From Rhabditoides inermis (taxonomy: Eukaryota; Nematoda; Chromadorea; Rhabditida; Rhabditidae), in assembly GCA_963966185.1 (NCBI GenBank), contig CAWZYM010000089.1, positions 990,001 through 1,054,000 of the forward strand: DNA of 64,000 nt, read 5' to 3'. This document shows, one piece after another, positions 53,090-64,000 of the stretch; positions within the stretch are counted from its first letter, which is position 1; every line of letters starts with the position of its first letter. A model generated the notes under the pieces. It saw only the letters and a program-made list of their open reading frames with translations, made no database searches and was not told the origin of the DNA. Both the position numbers and the translations under genes were made by a program.

Positions 53090-54425
53090 ACCCTGGTGGC
53101 AGGTTGTTAGTGCCGCCAGAATGCGCAATACTCCTGGGAATAAAGAGTGCGATGAGGAGTGAGGGATATATCATATCCATCTTTTGTCCACCACTGCCCA
53201 GTTCCATTCGGACCTTTCGGTCCGTGGCGTACGCTGATTACGGTATTACAATAGCTGGTATGTCTGGTGCTTCGCCAGCGGGTGCGGGCTTTTCGAATAT
53301 GCAAAGTGACAACTGTCGCGAATGGCAGTGAGAGGGAGAGGGTCGTCTCTGACCCCGCTCATCTCTGCACTCTCTCCTATCCGCGCGCTGTCTCGCCCCG
53401 CTCTCACTGCCGGATCGATCGCCCGCTCTCTCACTGGCATCGCGTGTGTATCTGCTCACTCTCCCACTCTCACACGCCCCCGCTGCTGGGGTCAGATATT
53501 GCCGAGCCCAGGGGCTAGAGACCTCTGGAGTTGTCTGTCATCACTCCGCTTTTTGTTAGGTGTATTTGTTTGTATTGTTGTTGTATATGTGTTATTTGAT
53601 TTGTTGTGATATTGATATGCTATCAGTGATCGTTTCCCAGCCCTTTCTTCTTGGGAAGACGAAAGAGTGAGTCACTCAGGCAGCCACCGTGTGTGTGTAT
53701 GCGAAATTTTTGCTTTTGATTCGTGCTATGCGAGCTATTCGCGAATTGTGGTGTTACTGCGGGATTATACGAGTTATGTACTAGTACTAGCTGAAACTGT
53801 AAGCTTCGGTTTATGAGTTGTACTGTTAGCTCGCGCACTCATTTTGTGTCGGTTTATATTGATCATGCAATTTTCTACTGTCTGGTGCAACGAGTTTATT
53901 ACTAGTTAAATGTGGCATTGGTGGATTACTCTGATTGGAGGGCAGCCATGGTCACGTAAGGGCAGGCGAGATCCCGCCGACCGATAGCCAACCGCAAATC
54001 TGCAAGATAGATGCTATTCCCACTGAATCAAGGCTATTTCATAATCTAACATCTGCTGTGATTTCTCTCATTTTTGTCCTGATGGCCTGAGGCTATTGTG
54101 AAATGCCTGCGATCTTCGCGATTTCACAAGAATTTACAGCGGATATATGTAGGCGTGATGAGGGAGAGTGGAGCAGTCGGATGTCGGAATCGGAATCACT
54201 CAGGGTGACTGTGGATAGTGGAGAGAAGTGACTCACGATGTGTGTCCGTTTTTTGCTGAGAATGTGTTCGATTCCCGCTAATTTCGGCTCGTTAGCCTCT
54301 CGCGTTCTCTATTGGGGGGATATCCCGAGAGTCATTATTGGTCTCCACCCCCTCAATTATTCATGCTGGTCAGCTGGCGTTGGGAATCTCTCCGTATTGA
54401 TTTCACACTGGTCAGTAGCCGAGCA

Positions 54426-54469
<44 letters not shown>

Positions 54470-54806
54470 CGCCTATACGGGGGGTGATTCAGCTCTGTGT
54501 GATTGATTGTATATGGCAGGGTGTGGTGATGTGCTCTGTGAAAAGAAATGCATTTGTATACGAGTCAGCATCTGTATACGAGTGTGTGTGAATGTTTTTT
54601 TCTTCTTCTCGCGTTCCTCACACATCTCTGATCGCTTGCCATTTGCCCTGAGGGGGGATCGATGGAGTGAGTGCGGCAGTGAGTGAGAGAGATACACATT
54701 ACAGCCGGTGCCCGCTGCTGTGCCCGACTGCTGCTGCAGTGCGCTCCCCGCCTACGCGACCTCTGAGAGACGGGATCGATCGGATCGATAGTAGCAGGAG
54801 AAGGAG
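52478..54806. other. Intergenic region, no gene recognised
   Basis: CWC25 3' UTR, (CT)n tracts at 53050-53085 and 54428-54468, and otherwise unique GC-rich then AT-rich sequence. It presumably includes the pat-3 promoter. No conserved frame seen. Confidence 0.6.
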
Positions 54807-55495
54807 ATGAGGTTGTTGTTGTGGCTGCTCGCCGCGGCGACGTGCGCCGTCGCGCCTGATGTGGGAGACTGGAAGCAGGGCGATGGTGAGTATGACTAAT
54901 CATTAGTCACTAATGGTCCTTTTGTGATTGTTCTGTCATTGATGTAGTTTTTAATCTACCTATTCTTGCCAAGCCGGCGTGTTGTCTAGAAAAGGTGTAG
55001 ATGACATCGCGATCAGTGTGATGTGATAAATGATATGATAATGATAGGGTAACTGTTTGTAGTGACCGGGGCTTGGATCCAATTGATTAGAATGAAAGTT
55101 GACAATACGTGATATTGTAAGGACAACTGTTTTGCAGTGACGGGTGAGCTGGTGGAGAAGGAGGACTTTCCGTGCTACTCCCTCTCTCGGGACAACTACA
55201 CCTGCTCGGCGTGCATCCAGTACCACGAGTCGTGCGCCTGGTGCGGCGCCCCGGTGAGCGATTGATTGTATTGTGTTTTTTTATTGATTACTTGTCAGGT
55301 AATGAGTGACTCTATTGGCATTGTATCTGTTTCCTTGTGATTTATCGATTGATTGATACCATCCCGTTTCAGCTGTTCGACTCGAAGAAGCAGTACGCGC
55401 GGTGCGACACTCGCGCCCGTCTCATAGAACACGGATGCCCGGAGACGGCCATCGAGGACCCCGAGACGAAGCTCGACGTCGAGAGGGTGCGGTTC

Positions 55496-55529
<34 letters not shown>

Positions 55530-55915
55530 GATTTGATCCAGTTGATGTTGAGAAAGGAGAATGTTGTGATTTATCGATTGATTGATTGATTGATTGATCG
55601 ATTTGCAGGACGAGCGCCTGTCTGACATGGGCACCGTCGAGACGGAGGAGGAGGCGATCCAGATGAAGCCGCAGGTCATGAACGTCGAGATCCGACCGAG
55701 TGAGTGTTGTGTGTTTTGTGTTTTGATCGAGCGTCGTGGGTGGTCCAGTGATGCGTAACCCGTTACGTTTCAGAGTCGCGTGTGCGTTTCAACGTCACCT
55801 ACAGACAGGCGGTCGACTATCCTGTGGATCTCTACTACCTCATGGATCTGTCCTACTCGATGAAGGACGACAAGGAGAAGCTCTCGGAGCTGGGAGACCT
55901 GCTGGGTGAGTGGAG

Positions 55916-55965
<50 letters not shown>

Positions 55966-57350
55966 CTGCTCCCTTGCAGCCAACCGCATGCGCAACATCA
56001 CCAAGAACTTCCGCCTCGGCTTCGGCTCGTTCATCGACAAGAAGCTCATGCCGTTCATCGACCCGAGGATCGAGAAGTGAGTGTTGTTGTGCTTTGTGTT
56101 TTGATCATTTTTGATATTTGATAACTTTAACGGTTGGAAATACAATGATTCAGCAAAACGCTCAAAATTAGTCACTGTTTGAGAGCAGCAAGAAAGCCAC
56201 AGGGGAGGAAGGGAGATTTGTATTTTACACGTTTTTTAGGCAGCGCTCTCCGTGCCCCGGAGAGCCTTGCGCCGAGCCGTACGGATTCAAGCACCAGATG
56301 ACGCTCACCAACAACACGGACAAGTTCAGGATGGAGGTGAGCAAGGAGGGAGGGAGGGGAGAGAGAATGAGGGAGAGAGAATGAGAGAGAGAATGAGGGA
56401 GAGAGAGAGAGAATGACGTGGTGTTTGTAGGTGCTCAAGGCCGAGATCTCCGGTAACCTGGACGCCCCGGAGGGCGGTTTCGACGCCGTCGTCCAGGCTC
56501 TCGCGTGCAACGTGGGTGGTCTTTTGAATTATTATACTTCACTCTTTTTTCTGAAAAACCTTCATTGTTTCACTTTTGTGTGAGTAATTGATATATGTTA
56601 TGGTTTCAACGTGTTGTCGTTTTCAGCAGACTGGCTGGCGCGAGCGCGCCCGTAAAATGATCGTCTTCTCCACCGATGCTGGCTTCCACTTTGCTGGAGA
56701 CGGAAGGTGAGGGGGGGGAGAGAGAGACAGACAGACAGACAGAGAAATAATGATTTAGGCTGGCCGGAGTGGTGGAGCCCAACGACGGCACGTGTCACCT
56801 CGACAGGCAGGGCTACTACACCGAGACCCTCAACCAGGTGAGAGAGGGGTTATAGATTGATTATCGATTGATTGATCTGTTGTTGGTAGCCAATATTTGA
56901 TTATCGATTTATCGATTGGTTGGTGTTGCAGGACTACCCGTCGATCGCGCTGCTCCATCAGATGATCAAAGACAGGAAGGCGAACATCATCTTCGCCGTC
57001 ACCCAGAAGAACCACGAGCTGTACAACGAGGTGGGTGGTGGTAGGGGGGGGGGATGGGGTGTCTGACTGTCTGGTGCCTCTCTGTAGAGAGTGCTATCTG
57101 GTCTGTTTCTCTTCTGTCTCTCTTTTCTCTACTATTCGCGTTTTTATTGAGAAAAAAATTACTTCAAATGTCGAGAGACAAATGTCGTTCCGACCCTCTC
57201 TGTATGACGTCACATATCCGTGTATGAGTATGTGTTTGCAGCTGTCCAACTCCCTCCCCGATGTCTCGTCCTCTGTCGGAGTGCTCGCCAACGACTCGCG
57301 CAACATTGTCGAGCTGATCGCCAACGAGTACCTCAAGGTGGGTGGGAGAC

Positions 57351-57386
<36 letters not shown>

Positions 57387-59574
57387 TGAGAGTACTGGTC
57401 TAAGTCTAAGACTCTTGGTTGCAGATCTCTGAGAAGATCATCATGGTGGACAATGCGAACGCGAGCGACGGACTCAAGATCACGTACAGGAGCCAGTGCC
57501 TCGAGTGAGTGACAGACAGACAGACAGACAGACTGGGACAGACAGACAGACAGGGACAGTCAGACAGACAGACAGACAGATAGACATATTGACTGACAGG
57601 GACTGACAGGGGCAGACATACAGACTGGGACAGACAGACAGACAGGGACAGACAGACAGACATATTGACTGACAGGGACAGACAGACAGGGACAGACAGG
57701 CAGACAGACATATATGGACACACAGACAGACAAACAGACATATTGACCGATAGAGACAGACAGACAGACAGGAACAGTCAGATATGGACAGACAAACAGA
57801 CATATTGACTGACAGGGACAGACAGGCAGACATACAGACTGGGACAGACAGACAGACAGGGACAGACAGACAGACAAACACTCACTCCCGTTGCAGTGGT
57901 GTGATGCGCGATACGAACGCGTGCGGCGGGATCCGAGTCGGTTCGGAGGTGCAGTTCGAGGTGACCCTCGAGGCCACCCACTGCGTCGACAAGCGCGACT
58001 TTGTGCTCAGGTAGGAGTTATCGATTTATTGATTGGCTTCTTGATGATTTATCACGCTCCTTTGTGGGTATAGAGCTTGAGTTGTGTAGTTATCTATTGA
58101 TTGATAGGCTTTTTGATGTTTTAAAATTTATCGCGCTCCTCGGTATTAGCTTTTGTGCCATGTATAGGTTGTATTGATTGATTGAGTGTTTGTCGATTGA
58201 TTGCAGGATCGGTCCGTCCGGCCTCGACGAGTCTCTCCTGGTGAACGTGCATGTGATGTGCGACTGCGACTGTGAGAACCCGGTGAGTGTTCAGCGTGTT
58301 CGGGCGGTGTCCTCGGTGGTATAGTGTTTAGTAGTCGCGTCTGTCTGACGATGTGAGATCGGGATGTGTTGTTGTAGTGTTGCCACTTTTCTTAAATTGG
58401 GTGTGGGTAGTGGTAGTGGAGTAGAGTAGAGACTGCGGATGTGCCCAATTTTGGAGGGAGGGAGGGAGAGAGAGAGAGAGAGAGAGAGAAAGAAAGAGAA
58501 AGAGAGAGAGAGAGAAAGAGAGAGAGTGTGTATGGTATGCACATTTCAGGAGAACATTGAGGAGAACAGCGAGCAGTGTCACGGCGGCGACCTGGTGTGC
58601 GGAGTGTGCAGGTGGGTTGATGGATCGATAAATCGATAACGTGGTGACGTCATTGATAACTGATTTTCCTTTTCCTTTTCATACATCTATTGTGTATCTA
58701 CCATTGGGAGCTGAGAGCTGAAAACCATAGATTATCGTCTGCAGGTGCAAGGGCGGCAACGTGGGACGGTACTGCGAGTGCAACCGACCCGGCATGTCCA
58801 CGGCGCTTCTCAACGAGAAGTGCAAGCGGTGGGTGGAGGGAGATCTCTCTCTCTCTCGTTCTCTCTCTCTCTCTCTCTCTTTCGTTCTCAGTCTCAACCT
58901 TTGCTATTCCTTCGAAACTTTACTCTCCCAAAGATACTGACCGAGTATTCTCAAAGATTGTGTTTTCAGCACGAACGAGTCGGCGATCTGCGAGGGTCGC
59001 GGTGTGTGCAACTGCGGCCGTTGCGAGTGCACGCCGAGGGACAACCCGGAGGAGCAGATCAGCGGCGAGTTCTGCGAGTGCGACAACTTCAACTGCCCCC
59101 GCCACGACCGCAAGATCTGCGCCGAGCACGGAGAGTGCAACTGCGGACGGTGCATCTGCGCGCCCGGCTGGACTGGTGAGTGAAAGGGGTCTGAACGAGC
59201 GGATACGTCGTGGGTGGTCAGAGAAGGGCAGATATAATATTATTCTGGGAGATAGTTCGCCGGGTCACGGTAGAAAATCGATCTACCCTCGAGTCGCAAC
59301 TGATCTACCCTCTCGTCGTGAGGAGACCCAAGCGCGCGCATTCAAACGATAATATCGATCAAAGAAGCCGACATGCGAATCAAAGAGGCCGCAACACACT
59401 CGAGCCTTTCCCGCGCTGTCTGACCTCTCTCGCTCGCGACTGAGTTTCGCCAACTGATCCCGGCTGTCAATAGCAGAAACTATCCTCCAGGCGGCGACTA
59501 TAGTGGTAGTAGTATTTTCTCTGTATATGAGTTGAGAACAGTGGTTGGGGGAACGCATCGTGGGTCTTAGAGAG

Positions 59575-59618
<44 letters not shown>

Positions 59619-59932
59619 CTAGACAATTCATCTATGATCCCTCGTTCGCAGGCCGCGCGTGCGAGTGCCCGATCAGCACGGACTCGTGTCTGTCTGCCAA
59701 CGGAAAGATCTGCAACGGCAAGGGCGAGTGCATCTGCGGACGCTGCAGGTGATTTATTGATTGATTTATCGATTAATGTATCGATTGATTGATTGATTGT
59801 TGGCGTTGTTGTTATCATTGTTTGTATATCATGGTTATTATAGGTGCTTGGATTCGGTCGAGGGCAAGCGCTACTCGGGAGCCAAGTGCGAGATCTGCCC
59901 GGTAAGGTTTTCTCTGTCTCTGTCTGTCTGTC

Positions 59933-59998
<66 letters not shown>

Positions 59999-60022
59999 AC
60001 TTTCTCTCTCTATGTCTCTGTC

Positions 60023-60069
<47 letters not shown>

Positions 60070-60150
60070 CTCTCTCTATGTCTCTGTCTCTCTCTGTCTC
60101 TGTCTCTCGGTCTCTCTCTGTCTCTCTCTCTCTCTTTGTCTCTCTCTCTG

Positions 60151-60196
<46 letters not shown>

Positions 60197-60640
60197 GTCA
60201 CCTGTTCCAGACTTGCCCTACCAAGTGTATCGAGTACAAGCCGTGCGTGATGTGCCAGCAGTGGCAGACCGGACCGTACAATGAGTGAGTGGGGGGGGAG
60301 GGGAAGGCGTCGTGGGTGGTCTGGGATGGAGGAGCTTTTCGAAATCATATATACTTTAGCAGTTAATTTGATTCAATTGATTGTTTTGATTGATTGATTC
60401 GATCTCGTTCAGGTCTCGCTGCGCCGAGTGTCCGTTCACGGTGATCCCGGTCGATGAGCTTCCGGTGATCAACGAGACGACCAGCTGTCAGTTTGTGGAC
60501 CCGGCCGACGACTGCACATTCTACTACCTCTACTACTACGATGAGGGCAGCGACAACGCCACGGTGTGGGTGCGCCGGCACAAGGGTGAGTAGGGAGTGT
60601 GTTTTGATCGAGGGGAAAGTGTGTTTTGATGTGGTGCTGG

Positions 60641-60671
<31 letters not shown>

Positions 60672-61088
60672 CCCCGTTGCAGACTGCCCCCCGCCCGTGC
60701 CGGTGCTGGCCATCGTTCTGGGTGTGATTGCTGGCATCGTGATCCTCGGTCTGATCCTGCTGCTCCTCTGGAAGCTGCTCACTGTCCTCCACGACAGGGC
60801 CGAGTTTGCCAAGTTCAACAACGAGCGGTTGATGGCCAAGTGGGACACGGTGAGTCTTGTCTTCTTGCGATTCCTAAATTACACTCGATATGATATTTGA
60901 TTCAAACCGAAAACGCGATCGCTCACTTGCTGGGAAATGTTGTTGGTTATGTGGTAAAGAGTGTATCAGTAGTAACGTTTGTCTTTCAGAACGAGAACCC
61001 GATCTACAAGCAGGCGACGACGACGTTCAAGAACCCGGTGTACGCGGGTGCGGCGGCGGCGCGAGCGGACCGGGACAAGGATGAGTAG
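54807..61088 (+). CDS. pat-3: Integrin beta subunit, pat-3 orthologue
   Basis: Adhesion receptor linking extracellular matrix to actin. Twenty-four exons: 54807-54885, 55138-55253, 55373-55486, 55609-55699, 55774-55905, 55980-56076, 56240-56336, 56431-56511, 56627-56706, 56759-56837, 56932-57030, 57242-57337, 57425-57504, 57897-58010, 58207-58282, 58550-58611, 58745-58828, 58970-59175, 59652-59748, 59844-59901, 60211-60284, 60413-60585, 60683-60849, 60990-61088. They sum to 2451 nt, 816 residues. Signal peptide, Cys-rich PSI domain, beta-I domain with [14 protein letters not shown] and [12 protein letters not shown], four I-EGF modules (CNCGRC, CICGRC), then a membrane helix ([18 protein letters not shown]). 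The tail has [13 protein letters not shown] with NENPIYKQ and KNPVY, the two NPxY talin/kindlin sites. The end [12 protein letters not shown] is longer than I expect for PAT-3. Confidence 0.95.
57510..57890. repeat. (GACA)n-rich minisatellite
   Basis: About 380 nt of GACAGACAGACAG with larger units (ACATATTGACTGACAGGGAC) repeated several times. It fills the pat-3 intron 57505-57896. Long Cys-Leu-Ser frames on the other strand are artefacts. Confidence 0.95.
59908..60192 (+). repeat. (CTGT)n and (CT)n tract
   Basis: CTGT repeats to about 59990, then (CT)n with periodic TATGTCTCTG and TCTCTGTCTC variants; fills the pat-3 intron 59902-60210. Confidence 0.95.
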
Positions 61089-61726
61089 AGAGGAGAGGAG
61101 GGAGGAGGGGGAGAGACGCGACTCTCGTGTGTAGCCATCTGCCACCTGCGTTCCACTCCCACTCCACCGATCCCTCGTTTCCATTTCCACCACTATGTTT
61201 GATCGGAGAGGGGGGGGGGACACGACTCTAGTGACACATCTGCCACCTCCTCCACCCATCCCTTGTGTCCCACAAGCCACTGCCACCCGATCCTACCGGC
61301 GTTCCACCACTATGTTTGATCGATTAAGAGTTTGACTAATTGATTACTGTCACACACACACACGCTCAACACTAGTGCGTTGTACTAGTATTTATCGTTT
61401 TGTTTCCTGTGCTATGCGCGTTTGTCTATTTCTCTCCCCTATATAGGTCTGATCCCGTGTCAACGATGCATCTTTTATTGATTGACGTTTTCATTTTGTT
61501 GTGATTGCGAATCGTTTTGTTTCCTCTCACTCACCGCTCGCAACGCCGGGCAATGAGGTGCTTTAAAAGTCCCGCCCCCTATTGACCACGCCCCCTCCCG
61601 CATAGCCCTATTTCTATTGCCTATTTTGACTATGTGTACAAATTTATGGATAAATGATTTATGTTAGAAGCGTTTTGTGTGATTGAGTAGATTTAGATAG
61701 GTTGATTGTTCCTGTGTGGTATCAAA
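61089..61726. other. pat-3 3' UTR and flank
   Basis: Unique sequence with two similar stretches (GCCACCTGCGTTCCAC near 61141; TGCCACCTCCTCCACCCATC near 61240, both near ATGTTTGATCG), suggesting a local duplication of about 120 bp. No gene recognised. Confidence 0.5.
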
Positions 61727-64000
61727 TCAAATCAAATACTTTATCCGGAATCGCATTTCATGAACATATACAATAGTGTATGCATGGGTCCTCGGGTGTT
61801 ATAATGAGAAGCGCCGGGAGATGATCTGATTCCAAACTGCAGGTTCCTCGGTAGCCAGTCGTTTCCATTCCTTTCGTGCCCGTGTCTTCGTGAGATCTGG
61901 TAGCTCCGCTATGAAGTCATCTTCCCATTCCTTATACGGAGCTCCAATTCGACCAGGTCCTTTCGGTCTCCAAAGAATGACTTTCTTACTCCAGCGGTCA
62001 TCGGTAGCTGTCAGCATTTTCCTAGCGAACTTGAACTTTCTTTCCCTGGCTTCTTGTACAACGTCCCGTAGTCGCGTCTGCCTCCTAATCACATTGGAAG
62101 GTATATGGTCGAGAAGCGAAATTCCGAGAATTTGTCGCTCCATTTTTCTTTGAACTGTCCGTAGTCGTATGAGGTCCTCCTTTCTCATTCCCCAGCTTTC
62201 GCATCCATACGTTAGGCATGGCAGCACTCCTTGTCGAAAAACTTTTCTCTTGAGGTTCATTGGAGCACGGGGCAGTCGTAGGAAGTGTGCGTGTCGGTGG
62301 AAAGCCGCCCATCCAGATTGTATCCTTCGGGTCAGTTCGTCCTCCCGCTCATCCTTATCGCAGCTCAGCACTTGTCCCAGGTACACAAACTCTTGCACGT
62401 AGTCGATTGGTTCCTTCTCCAACTTGATCGGTGGCCTCGCCCGGGACGTCGTCATAACCACTGTCTTCTTTCGGTTGATAGCCAATCCAAACTCCTTGCT
62501 AGTCTTCGCCACTTCTCTCAGCATCTTCGTAGCTCCTTCAGCCGTCGTCGCGAACAGCGCCACGTCATCGGCGTATGCCAAATGGGTCAGTCTCTTCCCG
62601 TCGATGTTGATGCCAGCTCCTCGAAATTCGAAGAGGACCTTCTTGTATACTTCGGCTAGCACAGCATTGAAGATGTACGGGGAACAGGGACATCCTTGGC
62701 GCGCTCCTTTGCTTACTTCGATTTCTGCTTTCTCCTTCCGCACTGCAATTCTTGTCTTTCCAGCTCGATAAACCGCTTGCATGACTCGGACATATGCAGC
62801 ATCCACTCCGTGTCTCTCCAGCGCGGCCCACGCGTCCTCGAATTCGATAGAGTCGTAGGCTTTGCTATAGTCAATGAAGACTATATAGAGGTTTTTCTTG
62901 TAGCGGTACGACTTATAAATCAATTCGCGTGTCGTCAGGATGTGGTCTGCACATGCGAATCCGCTCCTGAATCCGGCTTGCTCCACAGGTTGGTGTTCCT
63001 CGAGGGTGAGCTGCGTTCGAGAGAGAATGCAGCGCATCATCAGTTTCAGAATCGTACTGGAAACGGCGACCGGACGGTAGTTGGAGATATCGGCAGTGTC
63101 CCCCTTCTTGAACAGAAGAGCGACAATCGAATCGGCCATCATGTCCCCGACTTCTCCTTTCTCCACACACGTGTTAAACAAGTTGCATAGCATCGTGATA
63201 ATAGAGTCCGGCGAGTTCAGCAGCATCTCCGTACTAATGAAGTCGGGACCAGAGGCGACCTTCCTCTTCATCCGTTGTAATACTTGTCGGACTTCTGTGG
63301 GCGTGAATGGCGTCGGCAGTGGTGTAGATACAGCAATGGTGGGCGTCGGTTGTCTTACAGTTCGAAATAAGCCGTTGTAGAACGTCGTAATGATCTCCTT
63401 CAGCTCCGGTAAGTTTGATGTGACCGTGCCGTCGGGTAGTCGTAGTCGGCCCAGCATTTGTCTTGTAACTTCGTTCTTCCGCAGCTCCTTCTTCGAGGCA
63501 ATGCCTTTCTGATACAGTCGCAAGTGGTGTTCTTCAAGTTCTTGACGAAATCTTGACCTTATCTCCCTGTTGATTTGGGAGAGTCGGGCCAGAGAGTGTG
63601 TGTCCGTCTTCTGCAGCAGTGGGCGTCTCTCCTCGAACATGGCCAGCGTCTCGTCAGATATCCTCCGTGGTGCTGGCTCTTCCGTGGTAGACATGCGTTC
63701 TGCCTCCCGTATTCTGATGCATATGTCGTTGTACATTATGGTCGTGTCGTCGGTGTGTTGTGGTGGGTGAGCAAGCACGTTTCCCTCAAGTCCAGATTTG
63801 AATAGAGACCAGTCACGTACGAAGTTCATTTTCCGTCGCCGAGTGAAGTGGGGCGGTAGGGTTGTCTGTAGGCGTAGTCGAATCAGGCGATGGTCACTTT
63901 TGAAGGGGAATCGGTCGATCACACTGCAGTTGACCACTCCATGCAAAGAGCGCAACAGGAAATAGTCTATCTGCGTGCGTGAGCTTCCGGTAGGATGTCT
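61727..64000 (-). mobile_element. RTE-type LINE, 3' part, open to the window edge
   Basis: The 3' end, read on the minus strand, is CGATTCCGGATAAAG, then TATTTGATTTGATTTGAT, a short tandem tail typical of RTE elements. The 3' UTR is only about 75 nt. Upstream the whole strand to 64000 is one open frame. The 5' end and target duplication lie outside the window. Confidence 0.85.
61799..64000 (-). CDS. RTE-type endonuclease/reverse transcriptase ORF (C-terminal part)
   Basis: At least 730 residues without a stop, continuing beyond the right edge. In order: the end of the apurinic-type endonuclease (IDYFLLRSLHGVV, then FKSDHRLIRLRLQ), the finger region FKKGDTADISNYRPVAVSS, a palm with YSKAYDSIEFEDAW and KGARQGCPCSPYIFNAV, and the catalytic LAYADDVALF. 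The RTE C terminus WGMRKEDLIRLRTVQRKMER and LWRPKGPGRIGAPYKEWEDD follows, and the ORF ends at 61799. The intact frame and conserved catalytic residues suggest a young, possibly active copy. It lies in the intergenic region after pat-3, opposite in strand. Confidence 0.9.
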   Translation of the reverse strand, partial: RHPTGSSRTQIDYFLLRSLHGVVNCSVIDRFPFKSDHRLIRLRLQTTLPPHFTRRRKMNFVRDWSLFKSGLEGNVLAHPPQHTDDTTIMYNDICIRIREAERMSTTEEPAPRRISDETLAMFEERRPLLQKTDTHSLARLSQINREIRSRFRQELEEHHLRLYQKGIASKKELRKNEVTRQMLGRLRLPDGTVTSNLPELKEIITTFYNGLFRTVRQPTPTIAVSTPLPTPFTPTEVRQVLQRMKRKVASGPDFISTEMLLNSPDSIITMLCNLFNTCVEKGEVGDMMADSIVALLFKKGDTADISNYRPVAVSSTILKLMMRCILSRTQLTLEEHQPVEQAGFRSGFACADHILTTRELIYKSYRYKKNLYIVFIDYSKAYDSIEFEDAWAALERHGVDAAYVRVMQAVYRAGKTRIAVRKEKAEIEVSKGARQGCPCSPYIFNAVLAEVYKKVLFEFRGAGINIDGKRLTHLAYADDVALFATTAEGATKMLREVAKTSKEFGLAINRKKTVVMTTSRARPPIKLEKEPIDYVQEFVYLGQVLSCDKDEREDELTRRIQSGWAAFHRHAHFLRLPRAPMNLKRKVFRQGVLPCLTYGCESWGMRKEDLIRLRTVQRKMERQILGISLLDHIPSNVIRRQTRLRDVVQEARERKFKFARKMLTATDDRWSKKVILWRPKGPGRIGAPYKEWEDDFIAELPDLTKTRARKEWKRLATEEPAVWNQIISRRFSL

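Noticed and set aside
55498..55600. (ATTG)n runs as a possible CRISPR-like or regulatory array
   Set aside because: Simple tetranucleotide repeat in pat-3 introns, without spacers; CRISPR arrays are not expected in an animal genome.
57406..57981. Long Cys-Leu-Ser-Val repeat frames on the minus strand
   Set aside because: Antisense reading of the (GACA)n minisatellite within a pat-3 intron.

Overview
The window is nuclear DNA from a nematode. Eight gene models are confident orthologues of animal genes cut into many short exons (typically 55-180 nt). Several start codons sit directly behind a TTTCAG-type acceptor with no upstream exon, as expected for spliced-leader trans-splicing. A GLR-1-type AMPA receptor ends in Thr-Ala-Val, and rib-2, unc-47 and pat-3 orthologues are present. 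Many short exons, moderate GC and intron-borne tRNAs fit a clade V nematode, perhaps a diplogastrid; the genus is inference. For six genes the exon sets add up to an exact multiple of three with a clean stop, so those models should be close to right.

Layout: (1) 1-2807, minus, N-terminal part of phosphatidylinositol 4-kinase alpha. (2) 3176-11016, plus, rib-2/EXTL3 heparan sulfate glycosyltransferase. (3) 13526-17635, plus, a secreted protein of repeated Cys-pair modules. (4) 18709-28234, minus, glr-1. (5) 29483-31189, plus, a BTB-domain gene with a frame problem. (6) 31745-32449, plus, a 96-residue secreted or membrane orphan. (7) 32845-41430, minus, unc-47 vesicular GABA transporter. (8) 42683-45092, plus, BUD23 18S rRNA methyltransferase. 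(9) 45294-48816, minus, a UDP-glucuronosyltransferase. (10) 49553-52477, plus, splicing factor CWC25 lacking the usual N-terminal domain. (11) 54807-61088, plus, integrin beta pat-3. (12) 61727-64000, minus, an RTE-type LINE open to the window edge. The genes are unrelated housekeeping, neuronal and adhesion loci; nothing suggests an operon.

The accessory sequence is the most interesting part. Introns carry (CT)n or (GA)n tracts, a MITE family with GGTCAGTCTCTTCGAAA ends, and long foldback elements, two of which contain tRNA-like A/B-box modules in their arms. There is also a SINE sharing the 3' tail of the RTE LINE, six identical tRNA-Val(TAC) genes, and two long-variable-arm tRNAs that differ by one base, in the anticodon: TAA versus TTA, which would read the UAA stop codon. 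A recurrent pattern is a short second copy of an exon edge with its splice site inside the neighbouring intron, seen in rib-2, glr-1, unc-47 and the UGT gene. In the best case (unc-47) the copies differ only at synonymous positions.
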